A stretch of DNA of 64,000 nt from Collybia mongolica (Eukaryota; Basidiomycota; Agaricomycetes; Agaricales; Clitocybaceae), in the NCBI GenBank assembly GCA_013420905.1, contig JAAXNY010000011.1:1736001-1800000 (forward strand), given 5' to 3'. The stretch's first letter is position 1. Every line of letters begins with the position of its first letter. Position numbers and translations under genes: made by a program. Positions 37,688 through 48,332 of the stretch are shown piece after piece. A model generated the notes under the pieces. That model had not been told where the DNA came from and searched no databases. It worked only from the letters and a program-made list of their open reading frames with translations.

Positions 37688-39541
37688 TCAGGGTTTAATA
37701 CCCATCATCTCCCTGCAGTATTGAACCTTGGGGAGTGTAACAGCCTTGGTAAGAATGTCTGCCACTTGAGCTGTTCCAGGAATGTGATAAGTAGAAATAA
37801 TTCCACTTTCCACTTTCTCTCTTAACCAGAATAGTCTGGTGTCAATATGTTTCATTCTTCCATGGTGTTCAGGATTCCTGGTCACATTTAATGAAGACAT
37901 ATTGTCAATCATTAAAATGGAAGAGTTTTGGATAGGATACCCAAGTTCTTGCATGAGACTTCGCATCCAGAGAATCTCCTTGCCTGCCTCCACAGCAGCA
38001 ACATACTCTGCTTCAGTGGTGGACAGTGTGACAATTGGTTGCAGTTTGCTGCTCCAGCCTATTGCTCCTCCCCCCAAAATTGTGACATATCCACCAGTAG
38101 AGTGCCCAGTGTCCACACAGTCTGCATGAGAGGCATCACAGTATGTCTTGAACTCCAGTGGTTCACCATTTGCCTGGTAGGTCAACTTGTAGTCCATGGT
38201 GGCCTTGCAATATCTGAGCATATGCTTTGCAGCAGCCCAATGCTTAGGACCAGGATTGGAGTTATACCTTGCTAGCTTGGCTACACCTGCAGCTAGATCA
38301 CCTCTAGTCATACTGACAAGATATTGAAGTGATCCAACAAGACTGAGATATGGGACATTTCGCATTTCCTCCCTTTCTGCATCTGTCTGTGGGCACATTG
38401 ACTGGGATAGAATAAGTCCTGGGGTCATAGGAGTGCTGATGGGATTGCAGTCTGTCATGTTGTACTTTTCCAGCATGTCCACAATGTACTGTCTCTGGGA
38501 GAGGGCAATGGTGTGATTTGGACGATCTCTGATGATTTCAACACCTAACAGGAACTGAGTGGGCCCAAGGTCACGAAGTTTGAAGTGTCTGGACAGCTCC
38601 TTGACTGTTCTGTCAATTTCTGCATTGGATTTTGAAGCTAGAGTGATATCATCAATATAGATGGGGACAATGATCTTGACTTCTCCCTTTACATACAAGT
38701 AAATGGAGCGGTCAGATTCCAGTCTGGTGAATCCCATGCTGTCAAGAACACCATGTAGCTTCTTGTTCCACTGCCTGGCAGCCTGTTTGAGTCCATAGAG
38801 CGATTTCTTGAGCTTCAAGACCTTGTTTCCAACCACATAACCTGGAGGAGGGCGCATATAAATGTCTTCTTCAAGATCTCCATTGGGGAAAGCAGATGTG
38901 ATGTCCACAGAGCGCAGTTCCATGTCTTCAATTCCAGCAATAGCCAGAATCAATCTCAGAGCAGCTGGGCAAAATGTAGGTGCAAAGACTTCATTATAGT
39001 CAATGCCAGGATGTTGTGCACATCCCTTTGCCACCAGTCTTGCCTTGTAGCGTTCAACTGAGCCATCTGAATTGCGCTTGACCTTGAATACCCATCCAGA
39101 ACCAATTGCCTTCCTATCTTGAGGCAGATCAATGATGTCCCATGTGCCATTCTGTGTCAATGACTCTATCTCTTCATCAACAGCCTTCTTCCACTTGTCA
39201 GCATCCTTAGACTTCATGGCAAGGTGCCAGTTCTGGGGATCTGGCTCAGGATTAAGGGCAGCACCAGCAAAGTGGACAAATTCAAATCCATCCTCATCCA
39301 TTTCACCACATGTGAAGTTAGCCTCAATATCACTATCACCATCATCCAGGACAGGCTTGGATGGCCTTACAATCCAATATTCCTGGGGAGGTCTAGTAGC
39401 CCTAGATGACTTCCTAGTGGGGAGTACAGTGCCTTTGGGAGGCTTTCTACCTCTAGGTCTAACAGGACCATCATCCAAGTCAGGATCATGTTGCTCTGGG
39501 TAATGGGTAATTGGCTGGATCAATGTTTGGGATTTGGACAT
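37688..39541 (-). CDS. pol: Copia reverse transcriptase-RNase H polyprotein part
   Basis: 617 codons from the first Met, open to the stop. It begins with a linker and the copia RT entry motif (GSGWVFKVKRNSDGSVERYK). The RT core follows: VDITSAFPNGDLEEDIYM, SLYGLKQAARQW, and the catalytic YIDD. RNase H comes next (YCDASHADC, LSTTEAEYVAAVEAGKE), then a tail ending MMGIKP. It overlaps the upstream frame by 56 nt and is in the +1 frame relative to it. Copia elements usually have one continuous frame here, so this is either programmed +1 shifting or a mutation. Confidence 0.92.
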   Translation of the reverse strand: MSKSQTLIQPITHYPEQHDPDLDDGPVRPRGRKPPKGTVLPTRKSSRATRPPQEYWIVRPSKPVLDDGDSDIEANFTCGEMDEDGFEFVHFAGAALNPEPDPQNWHLAMKSKDADKWKKAVDEEIESLTQNGTWDIIDLPQDRKAIGSGWVFKVKRNSDGSVERYKARLVAKGCAQHPGIDYNEVFAPTFCPAALRLILAIAGIEDMELRSVDITSAFPNGDLEEDIYMRPPPGYVVGNKVLKLKKSLYGLKQAARQWNKKLHGVLDSMGFTRLESDRSIYLYVKGEVKIIVPIYIDDITLASKSNAEIDRTVKELSRHFKLRDLGPTQFLLGVEIIRDRPNHTIALSQRQYIVDMLEKYNMTDCNPISTPMTPGLILSQSMCPQTDAEREEMRNVPYLSLVGSLQYLVSMTRGDLAAGVAKLARYNSNPGPKHWAAAKHMLRYCKATMDYKLTYQANGEPLEFKTYCDASHADCVDTGHSTGGYVTILGGGAIGWSSKLQPIVTLSTTEAEYVAAVEAGKEILWMRSLMQELGYPIQNSSILMIDNMSSLNVTRNPEHHGRMKHIDTRLFWLREKVESGIISTYHIPGTAQVADILTKAVTLPKVQYCREMMGIKP

Positions 39542-42095
39542 TATGCTGGACAGGTGGTGCTTGGGCAGGGGCTTGGGCAGCAGGGGGAATAGGTACAGGG
39601 GCAGGTGAAGGGGCAGGTGCAGGATGCTTTGGGGCTGATTTTAGATTATCATCATCATTATCATCATCATACCCCCCAAAATCAGGCATATTGCTTGAGT
39701 CTGGCACTGGACTGCTATCAGGACGATTTGGACCAACAAAAATAGGTGGGGGTGGGCCAGAGGGAACAGGGACACTGCCAGATGTCTTCAGACCAGGGAA
39801 ATACCACTCATCAAACTCTGCTTTGTCTGAGATCATGGTCTTCTTGGTGGTGGGGTTGTAGAACTTCCAACCCTTGTAACCATCAGCATATCCAATAAAG
39901 ACACATTTCTCCATGTGTGACTGCAGAGTCTTGCGCTTATCCTTCTGCACAAAGACATAGGAGGTGCATCCCCACACCCTGAGATGACTGATATCAGGTT
40001 TAGTTCCAAACCAGCCATAGTGAGGAGTTTTGGGTGCTACAAGCATTGGAATGCGATTCCAGATGTGTACTTGTGCATCCATGCAATGCTCCCAAAAGGA
40101 TGGGGGCAACTTGGACTCTGCAAGCATAGCAGTAATGTCATCAGACATAGTCCTGTTGGCCCTTTCTGCAACTCCATTCTGCTGTGGTGTGTTTCTGCAT
40201 GTGTGTCTCCTGGTAATCCCACAATGGTCTGTGAATTGAATGAACTCCTTTGACATGTATTCACCACCCTTGTCATCCTGCAATGTCTTAATAGTGTAGC
40301 CCTTGTCCTTCCAATGGTTCTCAGCATAAGCCTTGAACTTCTGGAATGCCTGGAATGCCTGAGACTTTTCCTTGAGTGCCATCACTGCTCTGAAATCCAA
40401 GAAATCATCTATGAAGGTAATCCAGTAAAGTGCTCCAGAGTGCGATTTTGTAGTCATAGGACCATGCAAGTCACTGTGGATGAGTTCCAGGGGCTGTGTA
40501 GCACGATTTCCAGTAGAGGGATAGGATTTAGACTTCATTTTGCCTGCCAGACAAGCCTCACAGATAGGATCTGGCTTGGTTGTAGAATTCATGTCCATGC
40601 CTGTTGCCAACTCCTGTTTAGCCATAGTCTTAACCACTGCATAATTGTGGTGAGCCAGTCTTCTGTGCCATAAGGACAAGTCCAGGGGAAGAGTAGAGGC
40701 AACATTAGCATACTCTGAAATGCATTGGACTGTTCCATCAAGCTGGGCACAGTTGTTGGACTTGATTGTAGCAGAGAACAAGGCCTGAGATGAGTCCTTG
40801 AGTCTGAACCACAATGCCTGACTGTCAATCACAATCTTGAAACCCTTTGCTCTGGTGAGGTATAGGATAGAGAGGAGGTTGTTCCGAAGCCTAGGTACAT
40901 GTAGGACTCTAGTGAACTCCACTGGACGCAGATTCTGCCCTTTTACTACAGGATTAAACACAACTGTCCCAACCCCAGCTGAATATATCACACTATTGTC
41001 TACCAGCCTGATTGGTACAACATGAGGGCAATAATTATGCACCCAATTGCGATGTGGGGTCATATGCAAAGAGGCCCCAGAGTCTGGAAGCCAATTGAAG
41101 TCAGCATCTAGTTGCAGTGGGCCAGACAGATCAGAATGATCTGGGAGGGAGGTACTTGCATTTCCAGCATATTCTGTAACATCCTCATCAGAGGCATTGT
41201 CCTGTGCCTTGTCCTTTTTGTCCTTGGATTCCTCCTTGGACTCCTGTGCCTTGTGTGCAGTCTCCTTGCACTTTTTGCCTTTATTTTTGCCACCATTTGA
41301 AGTCCCATTGGGCTTCTTTGCCTCCTTTTGTGCATTGATGTACAGTGTGCACTTGGTCTGGATGTGACCCCCTTTGCCACAGAAATGACAACTGTTTCCT
41401 GAGGTGGATGCAGCCATGGCAGTGTGCTCTTCTGCCCTTCTGCGACGAGATTGGTCCTCAGTAATGAATGCCTGATGGACTTTTGACTTGTCCAAGTCAG
41501 AAGTGAGGAGTAAACTGGTCACAAAGTGATTATAGTCCTCAGGAAGAGCCCTAATCAAAGTCATGGTTGCTAGTTCTGAGTCCATGTCAGCCAGAGTATA
41601 CTTCTCTGACCTAAGACTTTTGACATTGGTGATGGCTTTTTCAACTCTGTTAATAAGAGTTTGAAGGGACTCTTCCTCTTGCTTTCTGATGGAGAACAAG
41701 TCATCCAGGGCATTAAAGCGAGGTCCAGGACGCTTCTGGACATGTACTTTGGCTAGTGCCTCCCACATTTTGACAGGATCCTCAGCAATTCCATTGAAGT
41801 GGACTCTCTGGGGTTCCTCAACCATAAAGAAGATCTGGCCAGCTGCCTTTTCAACTTTGATGAGGTAGGCTTCCTGTGCATCCAGTTGCTCTTCTGTAGG
41901 AGGGCTACTGAGGGAGGGCACTCTGGCAATGCCTTTGACAATCCTCCAGCTGCCATTAGCCCTAAGCCAGGCAGACATATCAGATGCCCAGGAGGTGTAG
42001 TTGGTGTCATTGAGGAGGGGGAAGGTAGGTTTTGTAAGAGACATGTTGGTAAGGAGTGAAAATGGGGTGTTAACCTCTGTGCAAGTTTGTATCAA
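39486..42095 (-). CDS. gag-pol: Copia gag-protease-integrase polyprotein part
   Basis: 869 codons. The N-terminal gag region carries the copia gag fold (YTSWASDMSAWLRANGSW...) and a zinc knuckle C-X2-C-X4-H-X4-C (CHFCGKGGHIQTKC). The protease active site is WLPDSGASLHM. The pre-integrase zinc region has WHRRLAHHNY and CEACLAGK. The integrase core has the DDE pattern: SDLHGPM, FIDDF, QNGVAERANRT. The tail is Pro-rich. The ATG at 42044 (MSLTKP) may be the real start, since other copia gag proteins begin near this point. Confidence 0.92.
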   Translation of the reverse strand: MIQTCTEVNTPFSLLTNMSLTKPTFPLLNDTNYTSWASDMSAWLRANGSWRIVKGIARVPSLSSPPTEEQLDAQEAYLIKVEKAAGQIFFMVEEPQRVHFNGIAEDPVKMWEALAKVHVQKRPGPRFNALDDLFSIRKQEEESLQTLINRVEKAITNVKSLRSEKYTLADMDSELATMTLIRALPEDYNHFVTSLLLTSDLDKSKVHQAFITEDQSRRRRAEEHTAMAASTSGNSCHFCGKGGHIQTKCTLYINAQKEAKKPNGTSNGGKNKGKKCKETAHKAQESKEESKDKKDKAQDNASDEDVTEYAGNASTSLPDHSDLSGPLQLDADFNWLPDSGASLHMTPHRNWVHNYCPHVVPIRLVDNSVIYSAGVGTVVFNPVVKGQNLRPVEFTRVLHVPRLRNNLLSILYLTRAKGFKIVIDSQALWFRLKDSSQALFSATIKSNNCAQLDGTVQCISEYANVASTLPLDLSLWHRRLAHHNYAVVKTMAKQELATGMDMNSTTKPDPICEACLAGKMKSKSYPSTGNRATQPLELIHSDLHGPMTTKSHSGALYWITFIDDFLDFRAVMALKEKSQAFQAFQKFKAYAENHWKDKGYTIKTLQDDKGGEYMSKEFIQFTDHCGITRRHTCRNTPQQNGVAERANRTMSDDITAMLAESKLPPSFWEHCMDAQVHIWNRIPMLVAPKTPHYGWFGTKPDISHLRVWGCTSYVFVQKDKRKTLQSHMEKCVFIGYADGYKGWKFYNPTTKKTMISDKAEFDEWYFPGLKTSGSVPVPSGPPPPIFVGPNRPDSSPVPDSSNMPDFGGYDDDNDDDNLKSAPKHPAPAPSPAPVPIPPAAQAPAQAPPVQHNVQIPNIDPANYPLPRAT

Positions 42096-42417
42096 CAGGA
42101 ATACAACCAGGTTCCCTTGAAAATAACAAAGGGCAGGGTTCCAAGTTGAGCCTTCAGGAGTGTGTGCAGGAAAGGAGTGCTGAGAGTATTCTACTGTAAC
42201 TACTGAGCAATCCCAATTGTAGCACCTCCAGGATCACCAGGATGATTACTGGGATATTTCCTAGGTAGGATGAAAACCAACCCACTGAAGAGTATGGTCC
42301 CAAAAGTTGGATGCCCTTGTAACTAAAGGGGGTGCAACACACTATAAAGGCAAAAAATGCGAACAGAGGGTGCAAAAATGGCACTGGTGAGTTGTATACT
42401 TGAACTAGAGCTCTTAG

Positions 42418-42435
42418 AGCGCGGGGCCCATAACC
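42418..42435 (-). other. Primer-binding site matching the 5' half of initiator tRNA-Met
   Basis: Directly inside the 5' LTR the minus strand reads GGTTATGGGCCCCGCGCT. Its complement (AGCGCGGGGCCCATAACC) has the anticodon arm of initiator tRNA-Met with CAT. Drosophila copia primes from such a cleaved 5' tRNA half; use of the same mechanism here is inferred. Confidence 0.7.
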
Positions 42436-42678
42436 TGTTAAAGGTGGAAGCCTAGAGCTGGAGTCCTGAGTAAGAAACTAGTATATTCACTAATATAAGT
42501 AAGTACTAACCTGGAGTCCTGAGTAAGAAACTGGGGACTCCAGAACGAGCTACTCTACACCTATATACCTGTAGGAACAATAGTAGAGTACAATAAACAA
42601 TAGAACAATAGAACAATAGAACAATGAAAGAAGCGAAACAATACCAAGCTAAGCTATATACACAGGTCAATTCTAACA
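42436..42678 (-). repeat. 5' LTR of the copia element
   Basis: 243 bp, TG...CA ends, near-identical to 37350-37616. Followed on the right by the second ACCTC copy. Confidence 0.93.
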
Positions 42679-43091
42679 ACCTCCCCTAACGGAGCCCCTG
42701 AAACTCTTGCGGGCTTACCCCCTATTCACCTGCACATTCACAAACTTGTGGATAGGAGCTTTGCCCGCATCTGCACCCTGAAGTGCTCCCATGCATTCAG
42801 AAACCTCATTGATGGAGACTACAAATACTCCATCATGAATCTCCCTCCAGAACAAAGGAGGAGCATTAGGTCAGCTGCCAAGGATGCCTGTGCAAGCATG
42901 AATCCTGCCAACTTTGACCTCAACCCCACCCACCTGCTGAGTGAGCCAGGAAGACATCCCTTGGACCTCATGGAGACCCAAGTCATCTCTGACCTCACAC
43001 CCACTCCCCCTGCTAAAGCAGATGAGAGGAAGGCATTCTTTGAAGAGAGACAAGAGGCCTGTCAGGGCAACCCTAAGTCAAAGTGCATGTG
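42679..43091 (+). mobile_element. LINE fragment, right part
   Basis: Continues the frame broken at 37349: LPPIHLHIHKLVDRSF, then CTLKCSHAFRNLI and a polar C terminus ending at the stop 43089-43091. With the left part it is the end of a LINE reverse transcriptase polyprotein. The rest of the LINE is missing. Confidence 0.75.
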
Positions 43092-44091
43092 ATCACAAGT
43101 CAGCTGACTTCAAACTGGTAGGGGAAATCCTAAGTCTATTGTCTGAGTACATGTCTAAACTACTCACCTGGTAGGGGAAATCCTAAGAGATCAATCTGAG
43201 GATTCCCTACCAAGGTATGACTTGAGATAGAGGGCCATTACTGGCAGATACAAGTCCTTATGTTTTTTTTGATTAACTTTTCTTTATATTTCTTGAACCA
43301 GCTTGTTGCAATAGAACTAGCTATCCAGAATCTCTTCAACTTTATATTACTTTTTGTTGTTGATAAGTTTGGTTCTGGAATGCTTGTCAGACCATGTCCT
43401 AGAATTAGATTGCAGGGTACAGGGAGTAGCTTGACAATGTGGAAGGCCTGATGGATGCACAACATGAAGATGTAATGTGACCACACATTTGAGCTTGCCA
43501 AATACTTGTTGCACTTCTGTAAGGGGTCATGTTGCCAAGAGGCTCAGGCAGGGAGCAGCATATACAATATGAACAGCCATGTAGGGAAGGGATTAGTATA
43601 GAGCACTAGAGGCTTGACCATGAGTAGAGAACCCAATCCGAGTCTATTGCACTGTGAAATGTTAGTCCGGAGTAAACTACTATCTATCAAGGGGTTAAGG
43701 CAAAGCATGTCAGGCTGATAGATGTAACAGTAAGGTTATGCAAGCTGTGCAATAGTAATCCTGTTGGCTAGATGTGGACAACAAGTGATGCCCTTACAAC
43801 TTCACCCATATCCATGGTGTATGATATCAGCAACTCCAAATGAATTGCCAATAGAAGTTGGTGTTTATAGATCCTATACAAAAATCCAACAACAAAAGGT
43901 AATCATATATATCTAGGCACTTCCCTTAAAAACAAGTCAGCTGGTAAAGTAGGGACTCAGACTCTCAGAGATGGACTGTGTGAAAAAATTAACAAACTTG
44001 AAAATATAGATCCATATTTGTATATTCCAAATACACAACCAACTCAGTAGCTTCTCTGGGGATCTTACACTGAGCTACAATATATGGAGGT
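43092..44091. repeat. CpG-poor relic DNA with a gypsy-like fragment
   Basis: No gene. The minus stretch 43240-43500 (FHIVKLLPVPCN...) resembles the linker before a gypsy chromodomain, like 48471-48695. The sequence near 43974-44070 (TGTATATTCCAAATA...) recurs in diverged form near 46146-46240. It is a mosaic of old repeats. Confidence 0.4.
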
Positions 44092-44814
44092 CTTTACACT
44101 AAGCCACATAACCCGTGCGGACTCCGCACGGACACACGGACTCATTTGGCAGGACCATCAGCCAGACAGCAATCCATGTCCACACCAAGTCCGCATCAAT
44201 CCGCATAATTTTACACAGACACGGACAAGCACAGACAGACAGCTTGCAGAATCCGCACAGCCAGTCAATTACTAATCAGATTACTAATATAATTTTTATT
44301 TACTTAAATTATATATACTATTTGTTATTAATAACATAATATAACAGTGCTGAAAAACTTGCAACCAACTAGGTTTGAATGTGTACATGCACAAACATTA
44401 CATAATATGTTTGGCATTCATAACTGTTGGGCAAGACAGACATTCCTAGCTACAGGCTACACTGGCCTCAAGTCAACACATTTAGGTCACATGACTACAA
44501 AGCACATGTAATGGTCACATTACCATTGCCACGTCTTCATTGGTTCTCTTCAACCACATCAACAATGCCTGCCAAACCGCCAATGCCAATGCCAATGCCA
44601 ACACACTGAATGCCAACTGACGCCAACATGACAATGCATGAGACAGTGTGGGGTGAAGGATAGAAACAGACACAGAATGAGGGGACGACGAGGAAAGGGC
44701 GCCCTGAGGGGCAAAGGGAGGTGAGTCCCACATGCCGCTCATCTACACACTCACCATGCAATGTGTCCCCTCCCACTTCAGGAACCCGAGATGAGAAGGA
44801 CATGGCCACCAAAG

Positions 44815-44845
<31 letters not shown>

Positions 44846-45393
44846 CCATGAAGACAGCAGCAGCAGCAACTGTGATGACGGGGCCTGCAGCCATGACAGC
44901 AACAGCAGCAGCAGCAGCCATACCAACAATGGTGCAATGACAATGACAAAGGACGGCAACAAGAACAAGGACAAAGCCAACAACCACCACCATGAGGATG
45001 ACAAAGACAACAACAACTAAGAACAACAGGGACAACAGCCAGAAAAACGGCCTGCACTGGACCATGCCAGTGCCGCTGCCACTGCTACCCAGGCCACTGA
45101 CAATGCTGTGGGGGTGCATCCTGCACCACCTGGTGCCAAAAGCAACAGCAACAATGGCAACAAGGACAGCAGGGGCAGCAGGGGCCCCTGCCCATACTAG
45201 ATTAAGTATTTACAATCATGTAGTCTTCATTATTAATATATCATTTTTATTATCAATCTTATTAGCAAGTATTATAATAGTAAAAGAAAGTGAGTAAGTC
45301 CACATGGAGTCTGTGCAAGTCCATGCAGAGTCCATGCAGACATGTGTGTGTGGTCCGTGTGGAGTCCACAAGGACGTGTGGCTCAGTGTAAAG
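44092..45393. mobile_element. Non-coding element with terminal inverted repeats
   Basis: The left end begins CTTTACACTAAGCCACA; the reverse complement of the right end begins CTTTACACTGAGCCACA. Similarity continues imperfectly for about 48 bp (GGACTCC-CACGGAC core), and several differences are CpG-type transitions. The inside has low-complexity CAA/AGC runs and no transposase. No target-site duplication could be seen. It looks like an old non-autonomous DNA transposon. Confidence 0.55.
44815..44846. repeat. (ACA)n microsatellite
   Basis: About ten uninterrupted trinucleotide copies, inside the terminal-inverted-repeat element. Neighbouring AGC-type runs occur at 44855-44920. Confidence 0.9.
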
Positions 45394-46700
45394 TACAGAA
45401 CTTTACCCCTGTACTATTTGCACAGCTCTAGTAGGCTGATATAGACTTCTGGTACACCCACAGTATTTATCCAATATACCTATTTATAGATTGGACTACC
45501 CAATTGTGAAACTTAAACTACTTGTTTAAATTTTAAGGCAATTAATAAACAAAGAATATACCAAATAGTTAAATCACTAAGGAAGTAATATTGATCCAAA
45601 TGCCTACTTGGGTGGAGTGGGCCAACACACTGTGTGGCAGGTACTCATTCTTTATTTCTTTTCTTAGGAGAAATAAGTCCATTCCACATTCAATAAGTTG
45701 TAAATGACTAGAAACAATGTAGATGAAAGTTTATAGAGGTCATGTGACCATGGGAAAATGTTACCAAGTAAACAAGCAATGCCTGTGCACAAAACCCAAT
45801 GCCATAGCTTGCCTGGTTATGGAGCAAACACAAAAACCATGAGAACTTTTCCCAGGATCATGGACACTAAATAAGCATTCAGATTGTTGTCATGTATTTG
45901 GTATACTTATGTGGTGGAATAGATCATGTGACATGTGCCAATAAATAGAGAAGTCAATCTTATTTGTATTTCAGGTAAATATAGTAGTAGTTGTTGATTA
46001 TTCCAATGTTTAGTGTAATTTCCCACAAGGGTCATGGTTGGTAAGGGTCATTGTTGTTATAAGATGTTTGTTCACCTCTGACATAACACACAGACCTTCA
46101 AAACTAGCTGAATCTGGACATTTCTAATATTTCGCTCAAAATAGACCGTGGGAAAAATGTGCTCAACAAGGAAATTGTAGAGCCATGTTTGTACATTCCA
46201 AATATATAAAAACAAAGTTAATAGCTTTACTGGCTATGGAGAAAAACACAAAATAAAATTTCAAACATGATGCTTTGAAATATTAGATATGCATAATTTT
46301 GATGGCATCATCAAAAGCATTATGTAAGCATCCCAAAAACATGCAAATTATGTTGCAATACTTTGTATTTATGGAGTAATGCTGTAAAAAGCCACAAGAG
46401 AAGAAAAATCCCATTATGGAAATATTTTCCTGCAGTGTTGAAATATGAATGAATGAATGAATCAACTTTTTGCCCAAAACCTGGGTTGATAAAGAACTTG
46501 TAATAATAGAAACAAGTTCCCACAGTATTGAAATGTATATCAACCATTCAACATTTAACATTTTATTTCTAGCTTTGCATCCTGGGTTAATCAAGAACTT
46601 ATCAGATATGCTAAAAATAGAAATATCATCATCAAAGATAAAGTTCAAACAAATGTGTGTACATATGCCTGTTAAGTGTTTTTTGTTGTATTATTGCATA
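45394..46700. repeat. AT-rich relic DNA
   Basis: CpG nearly absent; no coding frame with a domain. It contains a diverged copy of the repeat seen near 43974. Confidence 0.35.
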
Positions 46701-46739
46701 CTAAATTTAACCATACTCATATAGCTAGCCATTGTCAAG

Positions 46740-47640
46740 ATATTGAGCATTATAGATTCCAGGAGCATCCACATTGACTTGTTTGGCTATGCTTATGGCC
46801 AGGTAATATATAAATGTGATATAAAAATAGATATAACAAGAGATTATAATCAAATTTGGAAAGGTACAAACAAATATAAATATACATTTCCTGGTGTACC
46901 CCCTCCATAGGTCTAGGAGTAGTAGCAATTTCAACTGTGTCTGTGAGCCTTGTATTTGCTGAGATATGCATCATCTATATTGTGGGAACTTCATTAATAT
47001 TGTTTGTTTGGCCAGATGTTGGCAAAGTGATATACAGATGATATTCATTTGTAATATGCAGTCAAAAAGTTGTTAATAATGTGATTTGGGAGTGTACAAA
47101 CAACTACAAATACATGTGGATATACACATAATGTAATCCTTTACAATGTCTAGTAGTAGCATGTCCATCAGCTTTGTATTTGCTAAGATATGCATCATCT
47201 ATACTGTGGGAAATTTCTTTAGTATTATTGTTTGTTTGGCCAGATGTGTGATGAAGTGATATACAGACAGTATTCATTTGTAATATGCAGCAAGAAAAAT
47301 GATGTTGATAATGTTTAGAAAAATACAAACAAATATAAGCACATACAAACATATACACGAGGTGGATTTATAGTGTGGGAACTTTGATGGTATTGTTTGT
47401 TTGGCTAGCTGTGTGTGTGTGGCTAACTCATACACAAACTTGATATTCATTTGTAACATGCTTGTAGTGAGAGAGCTGCTTTTGATCATGATGTTTGAAG
47501 GTGTACAAACAAATACAAATACATATAAATATCTACATTGGGTAGCCCCTCACCATATCTAGTAGTAGCAATTTAAATTGCATCCATAGGTCTTGTCATT
47601 GTTGAGATATGCAATGTTTTGTATTGTGGGAAAAGTTTGA
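46740..47640. repeat. Degenerate tandem repeats, about 230-bp unit
   Basis: A block reading GAGATATGCATCATCTATAT, then TGTGGGAA and ATTGTTTGTTTGGC, then a TTCATTTGTAATATGCAG box, recurs. Copies start near 46959 and 47192, a shortened copy near 47371 and a partial one near 47602. The units carry small indels and substitutions. Confidence 0.65.
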
Positions 47641-47670
47641 CCCAAAGCGGAACAAGCCTCTTGTAATTGT

Positions 47671-47726
47671 GCTTACGTTTGTTAACTACGCTGTTAGCTC
47701 TAACAGCGTAGTTGACAAACGTAAGC
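47671..47726. repeat. Large palindrome, 27-bp arms
   Basis: The left arm starts GCTTACGTTTGTTAACTACG and the right arm is its reverse complement with one T/C mismatch, around a 2-bp centre. The symmetry weakens but continues about 10 bp outward on both sides, with transitions only. The arms keep CpG pairs although the surroundings have lost them. Confidence 0.85.
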
Positions 47727-48087
47727 ATGATTATGCCGTGGAGTTATTAATTAATTCTTGAGATATCCCAAGAAAAAGGCCAATTAACTCGAATTTATAT
47801 TAATAAATGCAGCCCATGTTAGCAGTTGCCTTTTTTGCTCAAAATCCGCGCGTCGGCTAATTTTGATTCCCACAGTTAGAAAAATATTTCCACGACTACA
47901 AAGTCTTACTGATGTACTTCAAAATGTTTACTGATCATGTTCTAATGAATTCTCGGAACACTTCAAAATTACTAACCGTGGGAAAAACAACACTGGATCT
48001 TGTTGGGTACGCTGAATTTTCCCCGCAAACCCAGGATGATGAATGAGTTACTTATGTAAACATAAGGACTCGTAACTACTATATTCA

Positions 48088-48332
48088 GGATTGAACAATA
48101 GGATTGCTAATACAGTAGGTACATTCACATGATGGGCCGGCATGATTTCAACAAGTGGTGTGCATATCAGCACAACAGTTTAGTTTGCAATCAGTCAACC
48201 AGTGGTATGGGCTTTGACTGGTGACTCCAATTTGTGATCTCCAACTTTGACTTGTGACTACAATCTCCAATCAATGATTATGACATTGTGCAATGTCATA
48301 CAATGTTGGTGTGAGTGGGCAATCCCCTTACA
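48088..48332 (-). repeat. 3' LTR of gypsy relic 1
   Basis: About 245 bp sharing its order of motifs with 52131-52379 (CAGTAGGTACATT, CATATCAGCACAACAG, GGCAATCCCCTTACA). On the minus strand it begins TGTAAGGGG after a purine tract. The left boundary is uncertain. Confidence 0.65.

Larger units (their letters stand above)
37350..42678 (-). mobile_element. Ty1/copia LTR retrotransposon, complete and young
   Basis: The element reads on the minus strand, 5.3 kb. Both LTRs have TG...CA ends, and ACCTC is duplicated at 37345-37349 and 42679-42683. Order in its own direction: 5' LTR (42678-42436), primer site, gag-protease-integrase frame (42095-39486), reverse transcriptase-RNase H frame (39541-37688), purine tract and 3' LTR (37616-37350). 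The LTRs differ by one substitution plus repeat copy number, so the insertion is recent. It sits inside a LINE, whose frame resumes exactly when the element and one TSD copy are discounted. Confidence 0.93.

Noticed and set aside
44537..45016. Minus-strand frame rich in Leu and Ser, looking like a membrane protein
   Set aside because: It is the complement of CAA/AGC-type simple repeats inside a non-coding element.
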